Positions 43,166 to 52,725 are shown, counted from the first letter of the stretch. The stretch is DNA of 64,000 nt from Clostridia bacterium (GCA_900767885.1 CAAGAU010000014.1:74197-138196); one strand, 5' to 3'. Translations and numbers: made by a program. The notes: a model not told the origin generated them from the letters alone.

Positions 43166-43624
43166 TTATTTTGCGGAGGCAAGACGGCGCAGATACATAC
43201 GCTCTTTAAGCGAAATCTTTCCGTCTATCGAAACGGCGCACATGCAAAGCGCGAACAAGTCGCGACGAACGTCCTCGCCGAGCATAGCAAAAATCTGTTC
43301 CATTTCCTCGGTGCACTCCTTTACCGCCTGCCTGCCCTTTTGCCCCTTTCCGAAAGCGGCTTTTACAGAGGCATAATCGAAATCTTCGCCGAATATACGT
43401 AGCAGCGACGGATAAATAAGCAGATACTCCATTTCGTTTACACTTCCATCACACACAACCGATCCTATCAAAAACGCGGCAAGCACGTTTACGGGGTCAA
43501 CGCCCGATATATCGAGTTTATGCAACTCCGCTATAACCTTTACGGACTTTTCGGCAAGTAACGCCGCTCTTTCCAAAGCCGAGGTCTTTTCAAACCTTTT
43601 ACATAATTTAAGAAATTCAAACAT
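43166..43624 (-). CDS. TerB-like alpha-helical protein
   Basis: 152 aa, all-helical. Two DG-containing segments (VVCDGSVNEMEYLLI and CAVSIDGKISLKERMYLRRL) resemble the metal-binding repeats of tellurite-resistance TerB and the DUF533/TerB superfamily. No TerC or TerD genes are nearby, so no tellurite function is implied. The role is unknown. It lies between the ABC exporter and the Spo0A-C gene and ends at its own terminator. Confidence 0.65.
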   Translation of the reverse strand: MFEFLKLCKRFEKTSALERAALLAEKSVKVIAELHKLDISGVDPVNVLAAFLIGSVVCDGSVNEMEYLLIYPSLLRIFGEDFDYASVKAAFGKGQKGRQAVKECTEEMEQIFAMLGEDVRRDLFALCMCAVSIDGKISLKERMYLRRLASAK

Positions 43625-43647
43625 ATATTTTCCTCGCGTTTTTTTGC

Positions 43648-43677
43648 CGCCGACAACCCTTTAGCGGGTTGTCGGCG
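43648..43677. terminator. Hairpin between ABC permease and TerB-like gene
   Basis: Perfect 12-bp arms (CGCCGACAACCC and complement) with a six-base loop. In the minus direction it is followed by A, not T, so it may act by structure or mRNA protection rather than as a classical terminator. Confidence 0.55.
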
Positions 43678-43689
43678 AATATTTTTATT

Positions 43690-45366
43690 TTAAAGGGGTA
43701 AATCCTTTTTAATGAATTTACGCGCACCGAGAACGTATCCGACTATACCCATTACGAGCAATATCGCAAACTTCCAGATAAACACGCCTGTTTTATCTAT
43801 TATCGATATTACGTCGAACAATGTTATTATGGTAGCGTAGTTGAAGTAATTGAGTGCGTCGAGCCTTACAACGGACGGTATGGTCTGCGTACCGAACAAA
43901 CCGAGCATTGCCGCAACGAGCGCGAATATGCTCAATCCGCCGCCGATTGCCATAGCCAACTTACTCCTGTCAAAGTAACACGACGTAAAGAAGCAGAGTC
44001 CCGACAACGCGAATAAAACGAGGAACGCGCCGAGGTTGAGCAGCAAGAAGTTACCGTAAGTCAACTGAATACTTGCATTATCCGCCCTGACTATCGCAAG
44101 ACATACGCAACCGGTTGCCGTGGTAAGACAGAACATTGCAAACAGCGAACCTATAAGATACAAAGCCTGAGTAAACACTACGCTTTCACGCTTGGTAGAA
44201 GTCGACAAAACGTAAGCCATCGAACCTCTGTCAACCTGACCTGCAATAAGGTTGTTGGATGCCATTATCATATATATTATTGGTAATAACAAACCGGCAA
44301 GCTTATAGAATATAGAACCGACGATAAGACTGTACAAATCAAGTTCGCCGACTTCCTTTATAGCACCGGCTACTTCTTCGGGCAAAGCGGCAAGCAAACT
44401 GCTTGCAACTTCGGTATACAGATTTTCGTTGGCCTCTTCCGGAGTTTTACCGAGTTCGTTTACCTCGTAATCGTACCTGTTACGGTAAGTTATAACCGCT
44501 TCGCGGGAAATTCTGTCTATCTGCGCATAATCATAACCAAACGAATCGTATTTCGCCTCGTCCACACCGTAACTCGACAAAGCATCCAAAAGTGCGTTTT
44601 TAGCGGTATCGGTAGTCATATTCGCCGCCAGAAATTTAGTGGAATAAACTTCCGCGCGCGCATCTATATCATTGTATCTGCTTTGAAGATAATTGTTAAT
44701 CACACCTTCGTTACTTTCGAGTTTTTCACCGAGTATAGCGGTAAGCATCGAAGCAAGATATTCGTTATCGACGTAAGCCGACGGCGTAAATTTTTTATCG
44801 TTAGCGGCAATAACGTCGGTATACAATTTAAAATCTTCCGCATCCGGAGATATTGCAAACAACGTTACGCCGACCGCCTCTTTAACTGCGGCAGAATCGG
44901 CGGTTATAGGCTTGTAACCCACTTCGTTTTCGTGAGCCTTTTTATCCGCCGCAATAACGTCGGCGGCTATTTCCTGTTGCAATTTTTCCGCAGCGTTTTC
45001 CCCTGCGGCGGGCGCAACCTGCGCCAAAGTTTTTTGTGCGGCAACAGTCTTATCCATACCGCTTGCTATAAATTCTCTTGTAAACACGTCGGGGGCGGTC
45101 TTTGAAAGTTCATCTGCAAAGAGTTGGTCGTAGCGCTTTAAGTATTTGGAATCGAAACCGTAATAATTAAGTCCGCGAGTTTCAAAAGACGCCTCTATTT
45201 CCTGCTGAATAATAGTATCTTGTATGGCGTTTTTGGTTTCGCCAAGGTTACCGCTTCCGCTTATAAGCATAACGCATGATAACATAAAGCAAACCGCAAA
45301 AGTGATTATTGCCCACATAGTTCCGTTTGCTTTGCACGATTGTTTGAATAATGCTTTACTGAACAT
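43690..45366 (-). CDS. ABC exporter permease with large extracytoplasmic domain
   Basis: 558 aa ABC-2-type permease. After one N-terminal helix (MWAIITFAVCFMLSCVMLISG), about 320 residues of soluble, charged sequence form an extracytoplasmic domain. Then come at least five helices (LAGLLLPIIYMIMASNNLIAGQVDRGSMAYVLST..., to the C-terminus). The intracellular coupling segment QVDRGSMAYVLSTSTKRESV resembles the antibiotic/lantibiotic exporters of the ABC-2 class. Substrate unknown. The next gene upstream is an ATPase, with an 11-bp overlap, and two ATPases precede it. Confidence 0.85.
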   Translation of the reverse strand: MFSKALFKQSCKANGTMWAIITFAVCFMLSCVMLISGSGNLGETKNAIQDTIIQQEIEASFETRGLNYYGFDSKYLKRYDQLFADELSKTAPDVFTREFIASGMDKTVAAQKTLAQVAPAAGENAAEKLQQEIAADVIAADKKAHENEVGYKPITADSAAVKEAVGVTLFAISPDAEDFKLYTDVIAANDKKFTPSAYVDNEYLASMLTAILGEKLESNEGVINNYLQSRYNDIDARAEVYSTKFLAANMTTDTAKNALLDALSSYGVDEAKYDSFGYDYAQIDRISREAVITYRNRYDYEVNELGKTPEEANENLYTEVASSLLAALPEEVAGAIKEVGELDLYSLIVGSIFYKLAGLLLPIIYMIMASNNLIAGQVDRGSMAYVLSTSTKRESVVFTQALYLIGSLFAMFCLTTATGCVCLAIVRADNASIQLTYGNFLLLNLGAFLVLFALSGLCFFTSCYFDRSKLAMAIGGGLSIFALVAAMLGLFGTQTIPSVVRLDALNYFNYATIITLFDVISIIDKTGVFIWKFAILLVMGIVGYVLGARKFIKKDLPL

Positions 45367-46276
45367 TGTTTTTTATCTCCTTTTCTTTTCTTTCAAACAA
45401 AATATTTTTAAAATGCTTTTCGAGCGTGTACGGCAACTCGGAAATAAACTTTACGTTATAACCTTTAAGCGCGCCGAGCAATTCGCCCGTTTGTTCCACG
45501 TTTATTTTTATTGTAACCTGATTGTATTCCGGTTGCAAACGCGTAATTTCGTAGCCTTTCTTTTTAAAGCTTTCGTAATCCGCGGGATTCGTAAACTCTA
45601 TTTTAAAGTCTTTTACACGACGATTACGAATTTCGTTCATATCGGCAACATCAACGATTTTACCGCTGTCTATAAGCGCGACGCGATCGCAGGTCGTTTC
45701 GAGTTCCTCAAACAAGTGGCTGCTCATAAAAATCGTCTTTCCCTTTTCGTGTTCTTTCTTTATTATATCGAGAAAGGTAACGCGCATCAAAGGATCGAGT
45801 CCGGTGGTAGGCTCGTCGAGAATTATTATCGGCGCGTCGTTCATAAGCGCGGCAACGAGCGCGGTCTTTTGCTTCATACCCTTACTCATCCGCTTTAAGT
45901 TTGCGCGGGGATCGAGTTGCAACCGCTCTATGAGTTCGTTTGCATAACTCATATCTTTAAGTCCGTAAAATTCAGCCTGACACTTTAAAAAATCTATGCC
46001 CGTCGGCAAATCGGGAAAAGCGATTTCGCCCGGTACGTAGCCCACCCATTTTGCAATCTCGCTCGAGTTTTCCCACGAGGAAAGCCCGTTTACCTTAACA
46101 CTGCCGGACGTAGGTCTGACATATCCGAGAATGTTTCGTATAGTCGTGGTCTTACCGCTGCCGTTAGTTCCTACAAAACCCACCATCTCGCCTTGGTTAA
46201 TGGTAAGATTCACGCCGAAAATTCCTCTGCCGCAGCCATAATCTTTGGTTAAATTTTCTATTTCGATAACGCTCAT
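45356..46276 (-). CDS. ABC exporter ATPase 2
   Basis: 306 aa ATPase of the ABC-2 exporter class: Walker A VGTNGSGKTTT near residue 36, signature RMSKGMKQKTALVAAL, Walker B IIILDEPTTGLDP, H-loop MSSHLFEE. Overlaps the next ATPase by four bases. Two different ATPases and one permease may form a heterodimeric exporter. Confidence 0.92.
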   Translation of the reverse strand: MSVIEIENLTKDYGCGRGIFGVNLTINQGEMVGFVGTNGSGKTTTIRNILGYVRPTSGSVKVNGLSSWENSSEIAKWVGYVPGEIAFPDLPTGIDFLKCQAEFYGLKDMSYANELIERLQLDPRANLKRMSKGMKQKTALVAALMNDAPIIILDEPTTGLDPLMRVTFLDIIKKEHEKGKTIFMSSHLFEELETTCDRVALIDSGKIVDVADMNEIRNRRVKDFKIEFTNPADYESFKKKGYEITRLQPEYNQVTIKINVEQTGELLGALKGYNVKFISELPYTLEKHFKNILFERKEKEIKNNVQ

Positions 46277-47208
46277 TTCAACGCTCCTCCGAAATCCTTT
46301 TCTTCTTTATAGAACTTCATAAAATAATCTTCGAGCGACTCTCTGCGGTTTGAAAACCCGGTCGCACCGAGGTCGGAAGCAAGCGCGATAACCGCGTTGA
46401 GGTCTCCGTCCTCAAACGAAACGTCGACAACGTTACCTTCTTCCGTTTTTTCAACCGAGAACGTTTTAAGTTTTTTGCCGCTCTCGATAAACTTTATCTC
46501 AGACTGCTCGTCCTTAAAGCCTATCGAATAATATTTAAGGGCGGCATGCTTTAAATCGTCCGCTATAAACTCGCTGACTATTTTTCCGTCTTTAATTATC
46601 GCTATGCGATCGCACGTCGAGTCGATTTCGGAAAATATATGGCTTGATAACAATATGGTTTTACCGCGTTCTTTTTCCTCGTGAATAAACCTTATAAAGT
46701 TTTCCTGCATAACGGGGTCAAGTCCGCTCGTCGGCTCGTCTAAAATAAGCACCTCGGGGTCGCTCATAAATGCGGTAACGACCGCAAGTTTTCGCTTTAC
46801 ACCCAAACTCATCCGTTTTGTTTCGCCGCGCAGTTCCGCGTCCGCCAACTCGAAAATTTCGAGCAGTTCGTTCAGCCGCGCTTTATTTTCGATTTTTTGC
46901 ATCGACTGCATCATTCTGATGAATTCCCAACCCGTTAGACCTTGCGGCAACGCTATTTCGCCCGGAATGTAACCTACCTTTGAAAGCACTTCGTAATACT
47001 TTTCAAATGTGGGCTTGCCGAAAATATACGTTTCGCCGCTGTCGGGCTTGGAAAAACCCATTAAATGACGAATCGTAGTCGATTTACCTGCTCCGTTCGG
47101 ACCTAAAAAGCCGAAAACTTCGCCCTTGTTTACCGAAAGACTTACGTTGAAAACTCCCCTGCCGGAGCCATAATCTTTGGTTAAATCTTTAACTTCGATA
47201 ACGCTCAT
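46273..47208 (-). CDS. ABC exporter ATPase 1
   Basis: 311 aa: Walker A LGPNGAGKSTTIRHLMG, signature RMSLGVKRKLAVVTAF, Walker B VLILDEPTSGLDP, H-loop SSHIFSE. First gene of the exporter operon, and its N-terminus nearly repeats that of the second ATPase (MSVIEVKDLTKDYGSGRGVF against MSVIEIENLTKDYGCGRGIF), so one arose by duplication. A divergent TetR regulator probably controls the unit. Confidence 0.92.
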   Translation of the reverse strand: MSVIEVKDLTKDYGSGRGVFNVSLSVNKGEVFGFLGPNGAGKSTTIRHLMGFSKPDSGETYIFGKPTFEKYYEVLSKVGYIPGEIALPQGLTGWEFIRMMQSMQKIENKARLNELLEIFELADAELRGETKRMSLGVKRKLAVVTAFMSDPEVLILDEPTSGLDPVMQENFIRFIHEEKERGKTILLSSHIFSEIDSTCDRIAIIKDGKIVSEFIADDLKHAALKYYSIGFKDEQSEIKFIESGKKLKTFSVEKTEEGNVVDVSFEDGDLNAVIALASDLGATGFSNRRESLEDYFMKFYKEEKDFGGALK

Positions 47209-47229
47209 GATTTTATTCCTTTTTTTAAT

Positions 47230-47258
47230 TTGACTTTTTAACGATTTTCAGATATAAT
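47230..47258 (+). promoter_or_regulatory. Promoter in the exporter/TetR divergent region
   Basis: TTGACT (47230-47235), a 17-bp spacer and TATAAT (47253-47258) in the plus direction, giving a leader of about 115 nt for the TetR-type gene. Within it an imperfect TCG...CGA inverted repeat (47330-47351, GTCGGCG / TATCGAC) might be an operator. Confidence 0.65.
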
Positions 47259-47381
47259 TTACTCGTATCCACAACCGAATTCCCCCATATTTTATTAAAT
47301 TATTTTCAAAAAGTTAAGTACAATAAAAGCGTCGGCGTTTAAATATCGACACTGTGCGATTTTTTGTTGAAAGGAGGCTTA

Positions 47382-47960
47382 ATGAAAGCGCAAAACTTAA
47401 ATAATTCATCGGTAAAAACGCGTAAACTTATCCGCGCGACCTTTGCGGAGATGCTGAGCGAAAAACGAGAAATAAGCAAAATTTCGGTAACGGAACTTAC
47501 CAGGCGCGCCGACATTAACCGAGGGACTTTTTATTCGCATTACGACGATATTTATTCCGTTGCGGAAGATTATGAAAACGACCTTATAGAAAAGTTCTTT
47601 GACAATTCAAGATTGCTGGCGTCGTCGGACTTTGAAAAATTTATAAACTCTTTCTTTTCTTATATAAAGGAAAACGACGAAAACTATAAAATGCTTTGTC
47701 GTTCCGACGAAATGCTGTTCGCCGTTAAACGACTCGCCCTGCTCTCGTCCAATAAATGTCTCGAACTTTGTTTGAACGACAGGCGACTTAAAAATCGCGA
47801 CTTCCTCGAATTGGACATTACGATTTTTATAGAAGGGCTTTTAATGGAATACGTAAAGTATTGCCGCGGGCAATCGGCGGTAACGCCCGATCAACTTAAG
47901 GAATACACTCTGAGTTGGTTTAAAAAATTTTCCGAATACCGTTTCGGCAACCGTGAATAA
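47382..47960 (+). CDS. TetR/AcrR-family regulator
   Basis: 192 aa. The N-terminal HTH reads VTELTRRADINRGTFYSHYDDIYSVAEDY, the classic TetR helix 3 with its Thr-Phe-Tyr. The C-terminal ligand domain is helical with no close match. The ATG at 47382-47384 has AAAGGAGG and was chosen over the TTG at 47364. It is divergent from the two-ATPase exporter, so local repression is likely. Confidence 0.88.
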   Translation: MKAQNLNNSSVKTRKLIRATFAEMLSEKREISKISVTELTRRADINRGTFYSHYDDIYSVAEDYENDLIEKFFDNSRLLASSDFEKFINSFFSYIKENDENYKMLCRSDEMLFAVKRLALLSSNKCLELCLNDRRLKNRDFLELDITIFIEGLLMEYVKYCRGQSAVTPDQLKEYTLSWFKKFSEYRFGNRE

Positions 47961-48004
47961 TAGGGATTGAGCCAGTTTACGCGCGGTTGAATAAAACACC
48001 ATAA

Positions 48005-48041
48005 AAAAATCCGGTCGGATAATAAATCCGACCGGATTTTT
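48005..48041. terminator. Bidirectional terminator
   Basis: 16-bp perfect arms (core ATCCGGTCGGAT) with A-run and T-run tails, separating the convergent TetR-type and ZIP genes. Confidence 0.9.
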
Positions 48042-48087
48042 ATTTTAAAAAACTAAAAAACTAATGAATAATATCATATCAACAATT

Positions 48088-48819
48088 TTAACCGAGTAAA
48101 ACGTCTAAAAGAGTCATCGCGAGAAAACCCGCACATGCTCCGAACGCGCCTTTTACGGGGGCGGATGAAATATCGGCGGAAAGTTCCGCAAATACGGTAT
48201 AAAGCATTGCGGCGGCAGCAAAAGCCATAAGCGCAGGCATAAAACTTACCGCCACACCCGAAGCAAACAACCCGATAAAACCGAAAAGCGGCTCTACTAT
48301 TCCGCTCAACGCGCCGAGAAAAAACGACTTTTTCCTTGTTGTGAATTTGCGCGCGGGAAAAACTATCGCCGCCCCCTCGGGTATATTCTGCACACCTATA
48401 CCGACGGCTATGGCAAACGCCGCCGCCGGCGTTATCGCGCCCGCGGCGGCTGCGCCGTAAGCAAAACCAACCGAAGCCCCCTCGGGTATGTTATGTGCGG
48501 TCATAGCGATAAACAGATTTTTATAGCCGCCTTTTTCATCCTCTTTCAGCGTTATGCCGAGCAGGGTAAAAATTATCGCCCCGACGGCAAAGCCTGCCGC
48601 AACCGATAAAACGTTTTTCGGCTCGCCGTTGCCTAAAGCGGGAACCAGTAACGACCAGACCGAAGACGACGTCATTATTCCCGCCGAAATTCCGCCGAGC
48701 AGCGGAGCGTGTTTACCCGCGGTTTCGCCCTTTAAAAAACACGCCGCAGCACTCCCCGCCACCGTGCATAAAAATACGAACGCCAGCCCGAGCGTAGCGT
48801 GCAAAAAATAAGTGTTCAT
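48088..48819 (-). CDS. ZIP-family metal transporter
   Basis: 243 aa with about eight helices. The two conserved metal-site helices are HNIPEGASVGFAYGA and QNIPEGAAIVFPARK (HNxPEG and QNxPEG). Imports zinc or another divalent metal. The regulator is not visible in the sequence. Confidence 0.92.
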   Translation of the reverse strand: MNTYFLHATLGLAFVFLCTVAGSAAACFLKGETAGKHAPLLGGISAGIMTSSSVWSLLVPALGNGEPKNVLSVAAGFAVGAIIFTLLGITLKEDEKGGYKNLFIAMTAHNIPEGASVGFAYGAAAAGAITPAAAFAIAVGIGVQNIPEGAAIVFPARKFTTRKKSFFLGALSGIVEPLFGFIGLFASGVAVSFMPALMAFAAAAMLYTVFAELSADISSAPVKGAFGACAGFLAMTLLDVLLG

Positions 48820-48887
48820 AGGTGTTTCCTTTGTTGCCGGTTACAGAAAATCCGGCTGCGCTTTTAATATTATCCTACGCTGAAAAA

Positions 48888-49988
48888 CTATTTTTTGTTA
48901 CCATTAAAATCGGTAAGAATCGGAGCGGAGTAAGTAAATACGTTAGACTTAAAATCGGCAAACGCGCCTATAGCCTCGTCTATTAAATTTTCCAGAAGTT
49001 CGCCGAATTCGTCGGTATCGCGGGTGAACAAGTAGTACGCGAGCGAGCCGGGAACGGAATTTATTTCGTTTAAGTACACCCTGCCCTCGCTGACAAGGTA
49101 GTCTATGCGGATAATGCCCGTAAAATCGAGTTTGCGGTAGACGAACGCCGTGAGTTCGCGTATTTTATCCGCAGTTTCCGAGGGAATATCGGCAGGGAAT
49201 TTTTTATCGGCGGGCAAAACATACTTATCGTCGAAAGTAAGCACGTCGTGCTTTGTTACGGGTTCTTCGCAAGGCGACGTTACATACTTTCCTCCGAGTT
49301 TATAGCACGCGCAGTTTATCTCTTTAAAATTCGTAAGTGCTTTTTCGGCGATGATTTTATCGTCGTACAAAAACGCGAGTTCTGCCGCGTCTGAAAATTC
49401 CGAATCGTTTTTTACCACGGTTATGCCTATACTGCTGCCTAAGTTTGCGGGTTTTATTATTACGGGATAGCCGAGTTTTGCAACCAGTTTACGGGCGAAC
49501 GCCTTGTTTTTATAATAGTTTTCGCGTTTAAGTCTTACGTAAGGAAGATACGGCACTTTAAGCCCCGATAAGGCAATTTTCGTATAATATTTATCCATAC
49601 TCACCGCCGACGCGAACACCTGCGGCGAGGCGAGCGGAACGCCGACGAGCCGCAAATATCCCGGGATAGTACCGTCCTCGCCGTTAAGTCCATGCATACA
49701 GTTTATGGCGCAATCGACCTTTAAAATCGGCTTTAACTTACTCTTTTTTACCTCGTACAAAGTATCGTCCGAAGGGAGCATAGCCACCTTCGCGCAGGTT
49801 ATTTTCCCGCTATAATACGCCACGTTTTTAAGTTCCTCGCCGCTGTGCCACGCGCCGCTTTTATCCACGTACACGGGCACTGCGTTATAACCTTTACCGT
49901 CCAAACAGTTGGTTACCATAACACCGGTTATAACCGAAACTTCATGTTCGCAGGAAACGCCGCCGAAAAAAACGAGTATATTTTTCAT
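48888..49988 (-). CDS. ddl: D-alanine--D-alanine ligase
   Basis: 366 aa ATP-grasp enzyme. Recognised by FFGGVSCEHEVSVITG at the N-terminus, GLNGEDGTIPGYLRLVG, IIKPANLGSSIGI (ATP loop) and the C-terminal INEINSVPGSLAYYLF. Sequence fits ordinary Ddl rather than a VanA-type D-Ala-D-Lac ligase, though a modified wall cannot be excluded. It lies 11 nt after murF on the same strand, so the two wall genes act together. Confidence 0.94.
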   Translation of the reverse strand: MKNILVFFGGVSCEHEVSVITGVMVTNCLDGKGYNAVPVYVDKSGAWHSGEELKNVAYYSGKITCAKVAMLPSDDTLYEVKKSKLKPILKVDCAINCMHGLNGEDGTIPGYLRLVGVPLASPQVFASAVSMDKYYTKIALSGLKVPYLPYVRLKRENYYKNKAFARKLVAKLGYPVIIKPANLGSSIGITVVKNDSEFSDAAELAFLYDDKIIAEKALTNFKEINCACYKLGGKYVTSPCEEPVTKHDVLTFDDKYVLPADKKFPADIPSETADKIRELTAFVYRKLDFTGIIRIDYLVSEGRVYLNEINSVPGSLAYYLFTRDTDEFGELLENLIDEAIGAFADFKSNVFTYSAPILTDFNGNKK

Positions 49989-49999
49989 ATTTCATTCTC

Positions 50000-51565
50000 C
50001 TAATATTTATCGGGCATATCGTTGGCAAACAACACTACCCCGCCTTTTAAATTTATTTTTTTAAGTTCCTCTTTTGCCTCGTCCAAAGTCTTTACCGTTA
50101 TCACGAAACAAGCTCCGCTTGCCGCGCCGCTCGCGATATATTCCGCGTAAGGACCTACGGCTATGAGCGTATCCGCCGTTTTGCCGAAAATCCTGCCTGC
50201 CTCAATATTTAAAACAGCCGATTTTTTACCACCTTCCGCTATGCCCGAAACGACCGCGACTTTTATTCCGCGATACAAGGAAAGCACGCCCGCCGCGCTC
50301 TTCAAACCCTCGATATTCGCGTTATAGCCGTCGTCTATCACGGTAAATCCGCCGCTTGTCGTAAAAGATTTTAACCTATGTTCGGGCGGAGTGAGCGTAT
50401 GCGCAACCGAACATATTTTATCCATCGGAACGCCGAGTTCTATCGCCGCTGCGGCGGCTAAAACGAAGTCCGTTACGTTGTGTTTGCCAAGCAAATCGGT
50501 TTTTATCTGTCGGCGGTTTTTTCCGTAGCGAAAAGTAAACTGCGCGCCGACAGCAGAAAGCGAGATATTTTCCGCCCCGAAATACGCATTTTTGTTTATC
50601 CCGGCAAGCACCTTATCGCATGCCGCTTTTACGTAAATTTCAAGACTGCCCTTCGTATCGCCCGAAATAATCGCTACTCCGTTTTCACCCAAAGCGCGCA
50701 CCGCCGCGCTCTTTTCTTCTATTATATTTTCCATCGTCTTAAATGTTTGCAGGTGTTGGGGCGTTATGCCGGTAATAATAGTCATGTCGGGCTTAACTAT
50801 TTTACAAAGTTCGGCTATATCGCCTTTTTTACGCGCGCCCATTTCGGCAATGAATACCCTGTGATTTTCGGTCAGGTCTTTAAGCGCAAGGCATATACCG
50901 AGCGGCGTGTTGTACGAGGCGGGCGTCGCAAGGACTTTGTACCTGACGGAAAGCATTGCGGCAAGATAATTTTTCACCGTGGTCTTTCCGCAACTGCCCG
51001 TTACGGCAATTTTTATAAGGTCTTTGCGGTTTTCAAGCGTTTTTTTAGCGCGACGGACGAAAAACGCGTACTCTACGCGGTCTGTCGGCAAATTTAAAAG
51101 CACGCCGACTGCGAGAATAAGCGGTAAAAGTATGCTAAATGCCGCAAAATAAGCGTAAACGAGTTTGTAATTTTTACCAAAGCAAAAATACGCCGCCGCG
51201 CCGAGCGCGATATAAACCGAAAGCGCCGCAATATTTATTCTTAAAAATCTTTTGGTCAGGCGCGGTTTTATACGCGTTTTGCGTTTAAAACAAACCGCCG
51301 CTATCGCCGCCGAATAAAAAGCCGCGCAAAGAGGTATCTGTACCGCCGCTTTTAAATTTGCCGCGCTCGCCGCCGCAGCGGTGAGCGCGGCAAAGACGAG
51401 TACTGTTTTTAAAAGTTCGACCTTAAGCGCGGACGAAAAACAACCGAAATATTCGCCTATATTATATCCGCATTGTTGCAAAACCGCGCCGAATTTATAT
51501 ATAATCGCGCTATAAGTCGCTATTGCAAATAAAATTCCCGTAACGATAAAAACGATTTTTTCCAC
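50000..51565 (-). CDS. murF: MurF-type Mur ligase with N-terminal membrane domain
   Basis: 521 aa. The first 165 residues hold about five hydrophobic helices, replacing the usual soluble UDP-binding domain. The Mur ligase core starts near residue 180 with IKIAVTGSCGKTTVKNYLAAML, then FIAEMGARKKGDI, the HNV motif LLGKHNVTDF, and DDGYNANIEGLKSA, all typical of MurF. The classical murF is missing from the main wall cluster, so this may be the organism's MurF working at the membrane, or a dedicated amidoligase. ddl follows directly, favouring MurF. Confidence 0.75.
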   Translation of the reverse strand: MEKIVFIVTGILFAIATYSAIIYKFGAVLQQCGYNIGEYFGCFSSALKVELLKTVLVFAALTAAAASAANLKAAVQIPLCAAFYSAAIAAVCFKRKTRIKPRLTKRFLRINIAALSVYIALGAAAYFCFGKNYKLVYAYFAAFSILLPLILAVGVLLNLPTDRVEYAFFVRRAKKTLENRKDLIKIAVTGSCGKTTVKNYLAAMLSVRYKVLATPASYNTPLGICLALKDLTENHRVFIAEMGARKKGDIAELCKIVKPDMTIITGITPQHLQTFKTMENIIEEKSAAVRALGENGVAIISGDTKGSLEIYVKAACDKVLAGINKNAYFGAENISLSAVGAQFTFRYGKNRRQIKTDLLGKHNVTDFVLAAAAAIELGVPMDKICSVAHTLTPPEHRLKSFTTSGGFTVIDDGYNANIEGLKSAAGVLSLYRGIKVAVVSGIAEGGKKSAVLNIEAGRIFGKTADTLIAVGPYAEYIASGAASGACFVITVKTLDEAKEELKKINLKGGVVLFANDMPDKY

Positions 51566-51574
51566 TTATATCCT

Positions 51575-52237
51575 CTATTTTCTGTTTAATAAAAATTCCG
51601 CGACCTTTCCATTAAACTCCGCGCTTTTTTCCGCGAAACAAAAATGCCCCGCCCCTTTCATCACTGCGAGCGAAGAATTTTTCATAAGTTTATTCATTTT
51701 TCGCGCCATGTAAAGCGGCGTTTCGGTATCGTTTCTGCCGAAAATCAAAAGCGTGCGATTTGATATTTTTGCATATTCGTCGTCTAAATTGTCGGCTATT
51801 ATTTTTTTAAAACTCTCGCGCATAACGGGCGAAAGATTTACGTAATCGCTGCTGTAAAATTTAGTGAGTTTTTCTCTCGGAAGGAAATTTTTGAGTATAA
51901 GAAAAGACGCTCGCCTGACCGCGTAACGAAAATTTCTTCTCGGCGTAAGTCCGGCTGCGCCCGTAAAAACTATTTTGTCTATTCTTTTATCGCTTCTCAA
52001 AAGCCGCACCGCCACCCGCGCCCCGAACGAGTGCGCGAGAAGGTCTGCCTTGTCCTCGCCTATCTCGTCTAAAACGCGCTCGATTTCACGCGCGTAGTCG
52101 TCGAGCGAATAGGGATATTTTATTGGCGGACTCTTGCCGAATCCGCTCATATCCACGGCAATCACGCGCCGAAAGCGCGCGAAAAAATCTATTTGCCGAA
52201 TAAAACTTTCTTTACTCGACAAATACCCGTGCAGCAT
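51575..52237 (-). CDS. Alpha/beta hydrolase (start probably further upstream)
   Basis: 220 aa from the first ATG (52235-52237), but this start removes the first strand of the fold. The same frame continues upstream without a stop as IAGLSAICKGQGKPLL ahead of MLHGYLSSKE, and contains no ATG, GTG or TTG. An ATA at 52298-52300, 8 nt after a GGAG, is the best placed candidate. Catalytic residues: nucleophile Ser in LLAHSFGARVAV, acid in FGRNDTETP, His in GAGHFCF. Substrate unknown. Confidence 0.75.
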   Translation of the reverse strand: MLHGYLSSKESFIRQIDFFARFRRVIAVDMSGFGKSPPIKYPYSLDDYAREIERVLDEIGEDKADLLAHSFGARVAVRLLRSDKRIDKIVFTGAAGLTPRRNFRYAVRRASFLILKNFLPREKLTKFYSSDYVNLSPVMRESFKKIIADNLDDEYAKISNRTLLIFGRNDTETPLYMARKMNKLMKNSSLAVMKGAGHFCFAEKSAEFNGKVAEFLLNRK

Positions 52238-52296
52238 TAAGAGAGGCTTTCCCTGACCCTTACAAATCGCGCTTAAACCCGCGATAGTCGTGCTAT

Positions 52297-52725
52297 CTAT
52301 AACGATTTCTCCATAATAACCGCGTCGTCGTCGCCGTAGTAAGCGGCTCTTTCGCCCGTCGCGATAAACCCGAGCGAGGTATAAAGCGCACGCGCCGCCG
52401 AGTTTTTCTTTCTCACTTCGAGAAAAACTCTCTGCACGCCGTTTGCCTTTAAAATATCGAAAAGCGAGGCAAAAAGCGAAGTCGCAACCCCTTTTCTGCG
52501 ATATTTTTTATCAACCGCCACGAGCAGAATTTCGGCGTCCTCAAAAATATAAGTAGAACCGATATACCCCGCGACAACGTTATTTTCTTCGGCAACCAAA
52601 CCTATAAAACGCGGCAAATTGAACGAAGATAAAATCATATCCGTGTTCCACGGATCTGAAAAACTCGCTTTTTCTATCCTCGCGACCTCGCCTATATCCG
52701 CGGCTTGCCACTCGCGCACTAACAC
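52297..52725 (-). CDS. rimI: Ribosomal protein S18-alanine N-acetyltransferase RimI
   Basis: 142 aa GNAT enzyme. Acetyl-CoA loop VDKKYRRKGVATSLFASLF and the C-terminal KKNSAARALYTSLGFIATGERAAYYGDDDAVIMEKSL are typical RimI. It overlaps tsaB by 7 nt. The tsaE-tsaB-rimI order is standard in Firmicutes. Confidence 0.93.
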   Translation of the reverse strand: MLVREWQAADIGEVARIEKASFSDPWNTDMILSSFNLPRFIGLVAEENNVVAGYIGSTYIFEDAEILLVAVDKKYRRKGVATSLFASLFDILKANGVQRVFLEVRKKNSAARALYTSLGFIATGERAAYYGDDDAVIMEKSL

